From the NCBI GenBank assembly GCA_026686845.1, contig JAIVEN010000016.1:5101501-5165500 (forward strand): a stretch of DNA of 64,000 nt. The letters are read 5' to 3'. How positions within the stretch are numbered: the first letter of the stretch is position 1; each line of letters begins with the position of its first letter. A program made the translations under genes and the position numbers. Under the pieces are notes generated by a model. That model was not told the origin of the DNA. It saw nothing but the letters and a program-made list of their open reading frames with translations, and ran no database searches. Of the stretch, positions 37,433 through 49,875 are shown in pieces. This stretch comes from Adenanthera pavonina (Eukaryota; Streptophyta; Magnoliopsida; Fabales; Fabaceae).

Positions 37433-40400
37433 ATGGCGAGCAGTAGTGCGGCAGTTAACTTGGAGGATGTTCCCTCTGTGGATCTCATGACTGAGCTCCT
37501 CCGTCGCATGAAATGCGCCTCCAAACCTGACAAGCGCCTCATTCTCATTGGTATACATATGTTTTCTACCTCCATTTTTCTAAAGTTTTCATTTTTTCCT
37601 GGTTTTGCTTTTAGATCTGAAAATCTTATCTGTATGTTTAGAAAAAGTTTGATGCTTTTGCCTTTAGGAGTTTTTCTGCCGTCATTAGGGTTTCGTTTAG
37701 GGATTGCACGAGGTACCCCATAATTTTTACGTGTATATTTTTAATCACTTGACGGTCTAGGTATAATTTGGGGTAGCATTATACGAGAAAGAAGCGAAAA
37801 CTGGTGTTCGAAGATACCTTGGTTGAATAAGCTAAGCTCTTTGTCTAATGGAGTTGTAAATGATATCAAATTCCTTTTGCTGGTTCACGATCTTAGATTA
37901 TCACGTCCTCGGGTTTTTTTCCGTCTTTGGTAATATATGGGTTAGGTGGTCCAAGGTATGGTTTCAGTTGTCTATGAGCGTTTTTCTTATGTTTGGAGGT
38001 TATTTTATGATCTAGAGCCTAGTGTTTTTTGAAACCCACCTGTGTCTCTTCGAGGCGTTCCTCATCGTGCTCAAGACTATGCTTCCTTTTGTAGGTGACC
38101 CTACTGATGGTGATTGTGGGACGGATAAGACAATATGTCGTTTCTCGTGTGTTTTTATTGGTCATCGTTTCACAACGACAATTTACGTTACTGGGTTAAT
38201 TTTTTTGTTTTCAGAAAATAATACATCTGATGTAAGCTGTCTACTGTTGCTTTTAGTTGAGGTAGATGGCATTCCTGCTACATTGGTTGTTTAGAATGGC
38301 TTATTGTTCAATTATATAAAGGGAGAGTTTCTCCCTTTTAAGGTTCCCCTCTATTTTTTCATACTATTCTTTCGAATTGCAAAACTAGAATGTCGAGACA
38401 GTGAATCACTACTACATTTTGTTGCTTTCTTTAATTATCAAAAATGGGGAAATTTTAATGTGATTGCTCCTGTTAAAAATGGGAAATAGCTTTTTGGCTC
38501 TTTGCTTGGTATTTCTTTAATAATTTTATTTGACTAACCTTTATATTAATGGCATGCTGTTGTCGGTGCCATTCCCCATTGCCAGTTGTGGCATTATCAT
38601 ATCTTTTTGCCCAGCCATGGCATGCCATCTGTGCCATGAGCAATAGTACATTGTGTGTTCCATTGGGTCAATGTGAATTTGACATAGACCCATTGAAGAA
38701 GACTTTTGAGGCTTTCTAGCTTATTTTTTTCCCCCGAGTCACTGATTCTTTCTTCACCTCAATGTTTGCTTCTTTGTGAGTTATTATTCTGATGTGCACT
38801 CAAGTGGAATGGGAATCTTCCTTTAAAAGCTGGTATTGAAGTAGAGCCGTAGAGGAGCCAATTGCCCTATCCATTTAGGTACTTAATAGGGCATCCCATA
38901 CTACTCATTACTCACTGGGGGACTAAGCATCCCATACTCATAGCACCTTGGTCTCCATCATATTTCTTTCTTCCTATCAATAATCAGCAGTTCACCTCAT
39001 TGTTTGCTTCTTCTTCTTTGAGTTACTGTTTCTTTCTTCCCCTAATTAGCCAGCAACTTGGATGCTAGGTGTAGGACAGAATCACAGAACACTTAATATA
39101 TACTCGTGCCTGTGGGTCGTGGCATTGATTGCTTGTTTACTATTGGTGAATATGTATGGACTCAGTGAAATGAGTAGTACTTTCCAGTGGACATCCTGAT
39201 CTGTTTCTGGTGGCAATTATTCATGGCTTAATTTATATTTTGGATGTGTGTGTGTGTATTATATACACATATACATACTTACATATATACATGTATATGT
39301 ACATATACATACATTGCATATACACATATATAATTATTGCGCCTTACACTTAAATGTTGTCATGTACCATGCAATGCATTGTGTGCTATTGCTCTAGGAG
39401 CCATTGCAACAGTGTACCCCCGTGCTGTCAACCATATGGAAATAACATTCGTTTACTCTCTTAAGTTATTTGTTAATCGTGATTTTCATCAGATATCTAA
39501 GTAAGTTTTGATGACTGGATTGCTTGTTGCCTTGCACTTGGCATGCATTTATGCCAATCAATTTAAAAAACAGAATATTCATTAATCTGTAGGAATTGTA
39601 GCGTGTGACAAGAGCCATCAGGTCAATATTAATAGTTATGATCCCATATTCATATTTGAATTTAACTTTCTTAGGATTATAAGCTGTAAAAATCATAATT
39701 TTTTACGTCATAGAGGTCTGAAAAAGTATGAAGGTATGTGCATCATCATATGCTGAAATGCTTCTTTAGCTCTAAGCTTGAAAATTGTATATTTAGGTCC
39801 ACCTGGATCAGGAAAAGGCACCCAATCGCCAATAGTTAAAGATGAGTACTGCTTGTGCCACTTAGCCACTGGTGATATGTTAAGAACAGCTGTAGCTGCT
39901 AAAACCCCTCTTGGCATCAAGGCTAAAGAAGCTATGGATGCGGTAAAGCCTCTTTGGATGAAGTGGATTTGCTGTATCACTTTTTATGCACTTATTAGAA
40001 GAAATTGCTAACATGACATTATGTGACTTCTTTTCAGGGACAACTTGTTTCTGATGACTTAGTTGTTGGCATTATTAATGAAGCAATAAAGAAACCATCA
40101 TGCCAGAAAGGTTTTATTCTCGATGGATTTCCAAGAACTGTGGTCCAAGCAGAGAAGGTATTACATTGTTGGGCATCTGAATTACTGTGTGAGTTTCTTT
40201 TGTTTGAAAAGTGGGGTTGTGCACATTTTTGTTTGTATGCTGTGCCAGTCATAAACTTAATTATTTGCATGTTTGGACCTGTTCTCCTGCATCTACAAAT
40301 GTGAAAGTTAAACCCTTTAGCTGTTTTTCTTACTTGCAGCTTGATGAGATGCTGGAGAAGAAGGGGGTTAAAATTGATAAAGTGCTCAATTTTGCAATTG

Positions 40401-41166
40401 ATGATACAATCCTCGAAGAGCGTATCACTGGTCGTTGGATCCACCCATCTAGTGGGAAAACCTACCATACTAAATTTGCTCCTCCCAAGGTTCCTGGGGT
40501 TGATGATGTAAGTCCTCGACTTTGTTAATATTTTCTTTCTTTTCATCTTATCTTTAGAAAAAAAATTTTAGTTGGCAGAATATGATTGATGCTTATAGGG
40601 AGTAGGGACATCAATGAGAATTGAGAGTTCTGTAAAGGCTTTTATGATCTAGCCGAGTAGGATATGAGTTCTGAATTTAGTGAGGTTCTACACTTGATTT
40701 ATTTTTGCTTTTCACTGTAAATCAACTTAGTTACTAGCCACAATGATCCTGTCTATGAGGGCTGTTTTTGTTTGGGAATTGTGCTTAGAACTTAGAATGA
40801 GAAATTTGTTTTTGCTTAGGTTACTGGTGAGCCTCTCATTCAGCGCAAGGATGATACAGCAGCTGTTCTCAAGTCAAGATTGGAGGCATTTCACAAACAA
40901 ACTGAACCGGTATGATTTTCAACTTCATGGAAGCAAAGATTCAAACTTTGAGGAAACGAAAGAAATAGTTTGTTTATTTATTTATTTTTATCATCAAAAT
41001 CATTTTTAATTTTATTATGTATACTAAACGATTCCTAATGAGAATTTATATGATGGAAATGCAGGTTATTGATTACTATTCAAAGAAGGGCATTGTTGCT
41101 AATCTCGCAGCTGAGAAGTCTCCAAAAGAGGTAACAGCTGAAGTGGAGAAGGTGCTATCTTCATAA
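37433..41166 (+). CDS. ADK: Adenylate kinase, long form (ADK1/ADK4-type)
   Basis: Exons: 37,433-37,550; 39,797-39,942; 40,038-40,157; 40,340-40,507; 40,820-40,909; 41,065-41,166. All are GT-AG and total 247 aa, the normal length. The enzyme interconverts ATP + AMP and 2 ADP. The P-loop GPPGSGKGTQ is at residues 40-49 and is split by intron 1 after the first G base. ATGDMLR (AMP site) follows, DGFPRT is at ~117-122, and a long LID with GRWIHPSSGKTYHTKFAPPK covers residues ~155-195. Intron 1 is long (2.2 kb). The 5' leader is purine-rich just before the ATG. An AATAAA lies at 41,352 in the 3' flank. No transit peptide is obvious beyond a short Ser/Ala-rich start. It is probably functional. Confidence 0.95.
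39240..39333. repeat. TG/TA-rich microsatellite in adenylate kinase intron 1
   Basis: Mixed TG, TA and TACA repeats run over about 90 bp. It is a low-complexity tract with no known role. Confidence 0.7.
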
Positions 41167-41599
41167 GAGAAGAGTTAGTGTCAGCTCAAAATGCATTTGT
41201 TTACTTTTTCCCGTTGATCATCAAGTTTGCCAATTTGTATTTTAATATTATACACTAAATTTTACTGACCTTTCCGCTTAAACTCATTTGTTTCAAAAGA
41301 AACGCCGGCTTTTGTCATACTCCCAGATTTGGTGATGAGTTACTTTAATGAAATAAAAATTCAATTGGGTCTTACTTCTTCTTTTTTCTTTGAGACTTTT
41401 TCTGACCAATTTACGTGTGATTCGTGATAAATGTTGGTTTAACTCTTTGCATGAACTTGGTCTTTCGACCTACGACGTGGGTTGTTTCATGGGAAAATTA
41501 CATTCAAAAGCCGTAATTTTGTAAAATTTATTGTAAAAAAAATTCAAAATTTAAAATATTTGGGATGGTTCAATCGAATTAGATTTATATTCTTTTTAA

Positions 41600-41730
41600 A
41601 ATTATTGCTCCATTCTTTCAGTTTAAAATATAAGTTTTATTTTACTTCTTCTAGTTCAAAATAGAAATATATTTTAGTAATTTAGTAATATGACTTATAT
41701 TTTGCATTAAAGAGAGTATTAAATATTATT
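41600..41730. mobile_element. Small MITE-like fragment (Stowaway-type family)
   Basis: The block reading, on the minus strand, ATACTCTCTTTAATGCAAAATATAAG resembles the ends of the elements at 48.5 kb and 49.2 kb. The other end (near 41,610, CATTCTTTCAGTTTAAAATA) is an imperfect inverted partner. Confidence 0.35.
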
Positions 41731-43947
41731 TTTAAATTATGATAATATATATATAATTTAAATTATAATATAAAGAATTTAATTGTCAGACCTTTTAAAA
41801 TTGTAATTTTTGTCGTTTTGAATATATATAGGATTTTAAGATTACTAACATAAAAAATAATAATAACAGCAAGGCTACAATTTTTTTCCTTTGTAAATGT
41901 TGGATCCATTTGAGCTCAAACATGAGAGTGGAAACAGTACTAATGAGCCGAAATTTATAAACATATTTATTTTTTTTTTGGGGCCTAAAAGACATGCAAT
42001 TTTTTTTTGTCCTGAACATACAATAAAAATTTTTCTTTTAATATTAAACTGAAATTAATTAAACTTCTATTTTGGTGGCCAAAAAATGAAACGATTTATT
42101 TTTTAAATAGTTTTACTAAATTTTAATATGCTTTTTATAGTTAAAAAATTGTAATAAAATTTTACGATTAATTTACTTTTTGCCATCAAACTTCTTATAG
42201 TATAATGTTTAATTTTGTTGACATGCCAAAAATATATCACTTTCATACTGAATTTTTTTTCAGAAAATTTAGAAGCATATCCATCCAATGATCAAGACTG
42301 GTTCTGTACATGTATGTGTGATGCAAAATATGTATATGGAATTATGTAAACTATATATGCATCTAAGAATTTTTTGAACACTTTAAATATGCATAAATTA
42401 TATAACAGAAGTTGGCAAAAAAAAATTATATACCAGATGAGGATGTTACAAACAAATAAAGCAAGCAGACAGTGAAAAGCAGAATTTATGATGGCCAAAG
42501 AAAAACACCAAAACCAATGATTTCGTTGCTGCCAATAAAATTTAATATTCGTCCGACGAAAAAACGTAATTTAATTTAATTACTAAAAGATTGTATATTG
42601 TGTTTTACCGAGTCAGGCTCTAATTAACAGTTCTCCAGGAGAGAGAGATTTTTCTTTATAACTATATATATATATATATATATATACTTCTTCAATCCGT
42701 ATTTTCTATCCATATTATGAAATATTTTATATGATAAGTTTCTATTTTAAAATAAAGGGTATTAGTTATTTTTCTCCTTATATTACTCATATTTTTAACT
42801 CTTTCCTACCCCCTATTTATAATTTCATAATAATAATAGTATGAAATATTTAATAAGAGTAAAATAAAAAATATTAATATTTTTTATATTAATTTTAAGT
42901 AAAAAATAATTATATTTAATATACTTGATATAAAATATCTGTGAATCAGAGAAATATATTTTAATTTTTCAGTTTCGGTTGAGTTAACTAGACTAACATA
43001 GCGGCACTTCACCGGAGTGCAATTTGGCGAGAACTAGAGACGAAGAATAAAAAACAACCCTGCCAGCCTTTTTTGATTGAGACAAAAAAAAAAAGTAAAT
43101 GGTAAGAACAAAAAACAAAATTATATTAAAAAAAAACTTAATCATGAAAGAGCAAGCTACGATTGACCTTGTTGTGATCCAACTTCTTGCATTATTGAGG
43201 CCAAAAAATGAAATTCTTGCATTATTAACGTAAATTTGGTTGACTCTCGACCGCTAATATACTGAGCTCGAGATCCACGATTAAAGAATGTTGAGCTCGA
43301 GATCGAGATGGAAACACAAGTCTCTAGGTAGTATATATAATTAATTAAAGAATGTCATTGCATTGAATACAAATAAATAAGAGATTTTAAATATAGGATT
43401 TTTTTAGTTTAGTTTTAATTTTTTTTTAATATATAAGATAATATTTATTATATATTTTAAAAAATATTTATATTTAATGTAAGGAGCAATAAGAATAGTT
43501 TTAAAAAAATATTATGATTTTTATAAAAATTGAGATAATTAATTTATTTTAACTTATATTCTTAATTCACGTGAATCGATCAAAATAATCTTATATTAAG
43601 AATCAAAGAAAGTAATATACTCTCTTTCATAAGTCATATTTTAAAAAAATTTAAGTATATAAAATATAAGTCATTTTATTAATTTTAAATATTTATTTTT
43701 ATATTTATTTCTTATTAAATAATTAAAAAATAATTAAGATAAGTATAATTTAATTTGAATAATAGTGAATAGTTATGGTAAATTTTATAAAATTAAAAAA
43801 AATTAATTATTTTTTTTAATATATGTAAAATGTTTAAAAATATCTTATAATATTTGAAAATTGGGGAACAGAAAATCATATTACGCACCCGCTCTCCTTT
43901 CTGAATCATTGTCCGAAAGCTCCACAGTCAACGGCATCTTCATTTCC
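41731..43947. other. Intergenic DNA between adenylate kinase and ligase copy 1
   Basis: It is AT-rich, with a (TA)n run at 42,661-42,686 and a palindromic ATTCACGTGAAT at about 43,565, a possible G-box 380 bp before the ligase ATG. A further MITE-like stretch with ATACTCTCTTTCATAAGTCA is at 43,618. No gene was recognised. Confidence 0.4.
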
Positions 43948-46764
43948 ATGGCGAGCCAATCCCTAGCGAAGCCTAAGCACTCCATCGACCCAAACTCCGG
44001 CTTTTGCTCCCTAACTAAAACATTCCATAGCCTCCGTCCTGACTTCCCTATTCCTCCTCTCTCTCAACCTCTCTCCATCGCTGACTATGCATTCTCTCTC
44101 CTTCCGCCCGCCGCTTCCTCCACCACATTCCTCATCGACTCCGCCACCGACCACCGCGTGTCCTACTCCCTCTTCCTTCACCAAGTCAAAAATCTCGTTT
44201 CTTCCCTCGCTTCCCTCACCCCTCTTTCCAAAGGCCACGTCGCCTTCGTTCTCTCCCCTTCTTCCTTACACATTCCCGTTCTCTATTTCTCTCTCCTCTC
44301 TTTAGGGGTCATAATCTCACCCGCTAACCCACTCAGCTCCGGCTCGGAGGTGGCTCACCAGCTTCGACTCAGTCAACCCGTCATCGCATTCGCCACCTCC
44401 TCTGCTGCCCAAAAGATCCCCAACCTTCAATACGGGACCCTATTGCTTGACTCCCCTCAGTTCCTTTCCATGTTGAATGGAACTCCCAGAAGTTTTAATA
44501 ATAACAGGGGAATCCAGAGAGTTCAGGTGAGTCAATCTGATACGGCGGCGATTCTCTTCTCTTCAGGAACCACAGGCCGAGTCAAGGGTGCTTTGTTGAC
44601 TCACAGGAATTTTATTTCATTTATCAGCGCCCTTTATCACACGAGAAGCCTGAATAAGAATCACGAAGCACATCGTGTGTACTTGTTCCCCTTGCCCCTG
44701 TTTCATGTGTTTGGGGTTTTCATGCTGCTTTCGGCCGTGGCATCGGGGGACACCTTGGTTTTGATGCACAAGTTCGATTTCGAAGGGATGCTGAAGGCTG
44801 TAGAGAGGTTCAAAATCACAAGCATGCCGGTGTCGCCGCCCGTTGTGGTGGCGCTGAACAAGTCGGAGCTAGTGAACAAGTACGACCTTAGCTCGCTTCG
44901 ACTCCTTGGGTGCGGCGGCGCTCCCCTTGGCAAGGAGGTGGCCGAGGACTTCAAAGTCAAATTCCCCTACGTGGAAATTGGCGAGGTGGATTGGATTTTT
45001 CATAATACTGTTAACGTTAATATTATTAATCATATACAATCTGCTCTCGTAAATAGCTAATATAACAATACTTTTGATTCTAACAGTAAGCCTTTCAAAA
45101 GCCACAAGAGTGGAGAAAAGAAAAACGGTACAAAACTAACTTATTGGCTAGCAAAATTATGATTAAAAAAACTCAACGTCCGATTAAGTTTACGTGAAAT
45201 ACTATTGCTGGCTTGAAAAATGAATTCAGCAATATGATCTAACTTGGTTTTTTTTTTTTCCCTCTGTCACTCTGCTTATTTTATTTTCTTCATACCACAC
45301 AGGGCTATGGTTTAACAGAGAGTACAGGTTCAGCAACGAGAGTGATAGGGCCCGATGAGACTAAGCGTCATGGTTCAGCGGGTCGACTCGAAAGGAATTT
45401 GGAAGCCAAAGTAGTGGATCCTCTGTCAGGACAAGCATTACCTCCTGGCGAGAAAGGCGAAATATGGCTGCGAGGTCCTACAATTATGAAAGGTGTAGAA
45501 CTAGCTATATATGTCCTTCTATAATTCTTGGAGAATAAAGAAATTCTCCGAGTGGGATTATAGGGTGATTCATAGTGACAGGTTGATCTGCTATATATAT
45601 TATGAGCTTGATTGGTTGGTTGGGGGATTAATGCAGGTTATGTAGGAGATGAGAAGGCGACGGCTGAAACATTGGATTCAGAAGGATGGCTCAAGACTGG
45701 TGATCTTTGTTATTTTGACTCTGATGGCTTCCTCTACATTGTTGACAGGATTAAGGAATTGATCAAATACAAAGCATACCAGGTGATGATGTACTGTTCA
45801 TGAATACAACTACTTCGTCGAAGTTAAAAGGAAAAATGGTGAAAATAGAGAAACTAAACTGTATGCATGTTCATGTTTCGCCCCCCCCCCCCCCCATCAT
45901 TTTAGAGACATTTTTATTTCAAGATTCAACTTATAGAATCCACTGGGATATAATCCGGTGATTAATGTCATTTTAATACCAATACATTTTGCTCATTAAA
46001 ATCTGAACCCTGAAACAAAAGCAGGTTCCCCCAGCTGAGTTGGAACTTTTACTTCTCTCCAATCCCAAAATTGCTGATGCTGCTGTAATTCCGTATGTAT
46101 CTCGTGAAAATCATATTTTCCATTGCTTTCCATTTTTCATAGCATGTTTCCAATAATTCCTAACCTATTCTCATGAGTGTTACAGTTCTATGAAAAAAAA
46201 AATAGCAATATCTATCCACAAAATTTGCAGAATCTCCAAGAATATAATATTTGAAAATTTGCATTTGGCTACCAGTTAAAAACGACGTATTTTTTTTTAA
46301 AAAAAAGCCTTTATATCTCTGGATTTTCATGGTAAAGATTAAAGATATATACAAGCATTATTGTGTCTTTTGTTGAACCATAAAGATCATTGACGAGCCA
46401 CCTGGGTGTCACTGTGACAGCTACCCAGATGAAGATGCAGGACAGATACCAATGGCATTTGTGGTGAGAAAATCTGGAAGCAATATTAGTGCATCTGAGG
46501 TGATGGACTTTGTGGCAAAGCAGGTAATTTCTGCTACTAAACCTGTCTGTAATGGGTATAAATTAATGCATAAAAAGATGAGAATGAGTTTTGCTGTACA
46601 ATAATTGATTTTATTCCAATGGAATGAGGTTGTTGCAGGTTGCACCATACAAGAAAATAAGGCGGGTATGTTTTGTGAACAATATCCCAAAATCTCCATC
46701 GGGCAAAATATTGAGAAGGGAATTAGCTGCTCATGCTCTATCTGCTGCTTCCTCCAAATTGTGA
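43948..46764 (+). CDS. 4-coumarate:CoA ligase-like protein, copy 1 (4CLL9-type, PTS1)
   Basis: Exons: 43,948-44,985; 45,303-45,492; 45,637-45,782; 46,025-46,092; 46,421-46,523; 46,639-46,764, GT-AG, in frame, 556 aa. The protein belongs to the ANL adenylating family: AMP-binding FSSGTTGRVKG at residues 204-214, GYGLTES at 347-353, a GEIWLRG box, TGDLCYFD, and the catalytic lysine in PSGKILRREL at about 538. It ends Ser-Lys-Leu, a peroxisomal targeting signal. Sequence style is closest to Arabidopsis At5g63380, which from memory activates OPDA and fatty acids rather than acting in lignin synthesis. The substrate here is inferred. The start is the first ATG; the open frame extends upstream to 43,861 without an ATG, and the start aligns with the paralogue's. 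Intron 3 contains a run of 15 C. Confidence 0.93.
45881..45895. repeat. Poly-C tract in intron 3 of ligase copy 1
   Basis: Fifteen consecutive C residues stand out in AT-rich surroundings. The length is likely to vary between individuals and may be imprecise in the assembly. Confidence 0.9.
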
Positions 46765-48507
46765 TTAGGGTAATGTTGGTGTCAAATAAGCTGAGGCTCC
46801 GTCATATCATAGAAACGGGTGAATTCAGTTAAATAAAACATTCAGTTGATCTGTAGAAGTTAATTTTTTTTTTTTCAAAATGTAGTACTGCTGTAATAAA
46901 ATTAATATTTTCTTAAAAAACATGTACAGGTGTCAGGGTGTGCGAACTATATTTCACAATTAAGTTATTACAAATATTGAAAAATAAAATTTAAAATACA
47001 TATTGCGATTCTGAATAATACCTTTTTTTTATTAAACTGCCCAAAATGCGACAATTACATTGAATTTCGATTGATCTTTAAATATTAAACAACCTCACCA
47101 GTCATGAGTAGAGAGGAGAAATCTAACATTTCAAAGATTTTACATTTGGGTGCCATCTTCTCTTAATATTACAATATACTTCATCATAACCTTAATATAA
47201 ATTACTTTTAACTATTTTATATAGATTAAGAAAAATAGTTAAAATCATTAAATTTTACAAAATACAAAATTGCCCTAATTAAATTAAGTTTGCTATGGTC
47301 TCATGTTAATTGTGGAGTGTAATTAGTAAGAGCATTTATAATTTTATCAAAAAAGTAAGAGCATTTATAAAAAGACAAATTAAATACTTCAATTACTTTG
47401 CATTATAACTTATATTTACAACCATAAAAATAAAAATCTTTGAGGAGGTGATAAAACTAGTGGGAGTAGATATATTGTCCAGGAAAAAAAATACTGTTTG
47501 ATGAACATGAAGGCCGAATATTGTTATTACCGCTCTGTCACATACCCGCATTTGTAAAGGGATATATTGTAAAAAAAAATAATGCTATTATGTTTGATGA
47601 AGATTTTTATTACCAATCCCTCACACGCCCGCATCCCTAGAAGCGATGTTACGGCCTCATGGTTCGTGAGCCGTTTCTGTTGTCTCGGGCTGCGTATTCC
47701 ACTTTTCTTTTTCTTATCTTCCCGTTTGGTAACTGCCTAGTGCCTATTCTATACAAGTAATTCTATTGCTAGTACTCCCTCATATGATTGATACCGAATT
47801 TTTTAACTAAATTTTAAATATAAAGTATTTTTCAAAATAAAAAATAAGTATGTATTATATATTTTTTTAAAATATATTTTAATTTAATTTATCCAAAAAA
47901 TATTAAATAAAAATAATTTTAAAAAACATCTTAATTTTTAAAAAAATTAAATTAATTAACTATTTTTAATTTTTATACTTAATTCATATGATTCATTAAA
48001 AAAAACCTTATAAAAAAACCAGGAAATATTACTTTTCTTCCTTCCTTGGATTTCAACTCATTTTGTTTGAAAACCGTCACATGAAATCCACGACGACCCA
48101 CAGACTCCTTCTAGATCCGAGGTGATAACAGTTGGCCAGAGTGTGATATTGTGAATGAGGCCAAACAAAGGGAAGGATGGCCATGGTAAAGCTATTCTTT
48201 TTTTGTAATGTTTTAAAAATTAAACAGGATATGAATCTGAAAATATTATCATGTTATGATTTTTATGGCTCAACTGATTAGACTGGTAGTGGAAATGATG
48301 ATGTAATAATTAAGTAAAAATAATATAATATATAATAATATATATATATAAATAAAATATCAAATTGTTAAGAGAATAAATTTAAATAGTTTAAGTTCAT
48401 AATAAGTTAATAAACTCACATAGTAATAATATATGTTAAATCATTAAAAGTAATGTTAAAACATTTTAACATGATAACACTATATGACTATAATATTATA
48501 AAATAAC
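46765..48507. other. Intergenic DNA downstream of ligase copy 1
   Basis: No gene was seen. Around 47,500-47,640 a short block recurs (TTATTACC...CTC(T/A)(G/C)(T/A)CAC...CCCGCAT), an imperfect direct duplication. A TACTCCCTC start at 47,777 suggests another worn Stowaway-type MITE. Confidence 0.4.
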
Positions 48508-48509
48508 TA

Positions 48510-48811
48510 TACTCTCTCTATTTCTAATTATAAAAAATAAATAATTACTTCATTTATATCAAGAAAAAATGGTTTTGGTAGTTAAACTCATTAATTGTAC
48601 TAAAATTTTAATTTTTTTTCTAGAATTGCCCATATTAAAAATTTGGAGTAAGACTAATTAATTATTAGTAATTATCAATACGACCTTAATTATTCAAGGG
48701 TATACAAGAAAAATGATATTAATTACTTCACAAATTTTATCCATATCTCCTATATTTTGGGATAAATAAAGAATCTCAAAATTCTCTTATAATTTGAGAC
48801 AGAGGAAGTAT
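48510..48811. mobile_element. Stowaway-like MITE (about 300 bp)
   Basis: The ends are inverted repeats beginning TATACTCTCTCTATTTCTAA on the left and, reverse-complemented, TATACTTCCTCTGTCTCAAA on the right, both running into ATTATAA. TA flanks both sides, the target duplication of Tc1/mariner-derived Stowaway elements. The CTCCCTCTGTCTC-type end is characteristic. It is non-coding. Confidence 0.7.
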
Positions 48812-48954
48812 AATACAATGAAAATTTTCATTTTTATAATTAGTAATTTTAAAATAAAAAGGGAAATAACGTTTTACTCTCTAATAATTTTTATAATTAA
48901 TAATTTTGGTAAAAAAAAATAAATTTAATTTAAATTTTACCCAATTTAAAAAAT

Positions 48955-49145
48955 TGTCCGGTTCTCTAAAAATCACTCCGATTCCCGGCTCAATTTCTAT
49001 TTCTGGCTCAAAAGCTGATTCAAAGCAGTTCAATCCGATCCAACCTCTAAAGTGGTCTAAAGCTGAAAACTGAGTTATTCTTCACTCCGAGTGACGGTCC
49101 CACCGATTTGACCATCCGATCCGGTTTGATTCTCAGAACATTACA
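48955..49145. repeat. Fragment rich in CCG(A/G)TT-type motifs
   Basis: The GC content rises locally and repeated forms of CCGATCC and GGTTTGAT appear, similar in flavour to the ends of the TIR element at 8.6-9.8 kb. It is probably a truncated end of such an element. Confidence 0.3.
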
Positions 49146-49232
49146 TTTTTGGCTAAGTATAGCTACTCATACTTAATTTTGAAATTGATGCAAAACCCAC
49201 TTGCACATTGCTTTTCCCCCAACCAATGCATA

Positions 49233-49536
49233 ATGTTACTCCCACCTCTATTTTAAAAATTTTTCCGATCCGAAATATAAATCTTATTTAATTAATTATA
49301 TAAAAATTAATAAAGATAGTTTACTAATTAAATTTATGAAAAATACATTATTTTTTAATAGTATTCTAATTTAATATATTATATTTAAAGTCTGTTATTT
49401 CTCCTATATTTAATTACATATAAGGGCAAAATAAGAAAAAATATTTAATATTTTAAAAATTACCAAGCAGAACTTATATTTTGGATCAAAACAAACTTTT
49501 AAAATAAAACTTACATTTTGTATTGAAGAGAGTATA
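49233..49536. mobile_element. Second Stowaway-like MITE (about 300 bp)
   Basis: The left end TACTCCCACCTCTATTTTAA and the reverse complement of the right end (TACTCTCTTCAATACAAAAT, then TTTTAAAAGTTTGTTTTGAT) align over CCAAAATATAAG-type sequence for some 50 bp with mismatches. No coding capacity. Confidence 0.55.
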
Positions 49537-49875
49537 TAATAAGTTATTGGAAAAAGAATTTTCATTGTCCAAAATACTATATAAGTTATATCTAGTTCAT
49601 TAAATAATTTTTTTCTAAATATCACCCATTAAGAATGTTAAAAAAAATGCAATTTACAATTGGAGAAATAGATCTTTTAATTAGGGATAAATCTGGAAAA
49701 TAAATAAAATTTGAGACAAATTTAATAAATTTTACAATTTTTCTTAATATGTATGGAATGATTAAAGGTAATTTATATTTAAGACAAGAGAGAGTATTTC
49801 TATTGGTATCTCATGAACGGCTTTATTTTGATTATTTTGACTATTGTATTTGAATTACTTCTCTATATTCTATTA

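Noticed and set aside
40034..40546. 170-codon minus-strand frame
   Set aside because: It is antisense to adenylate kinase exons 3-4 and their intron.
43861..43947. N-terminal extension of ligase copy 1
   Set aside because: The frame is open but has no ATG, and the start at 43,948 aligns with the paralogue's start.
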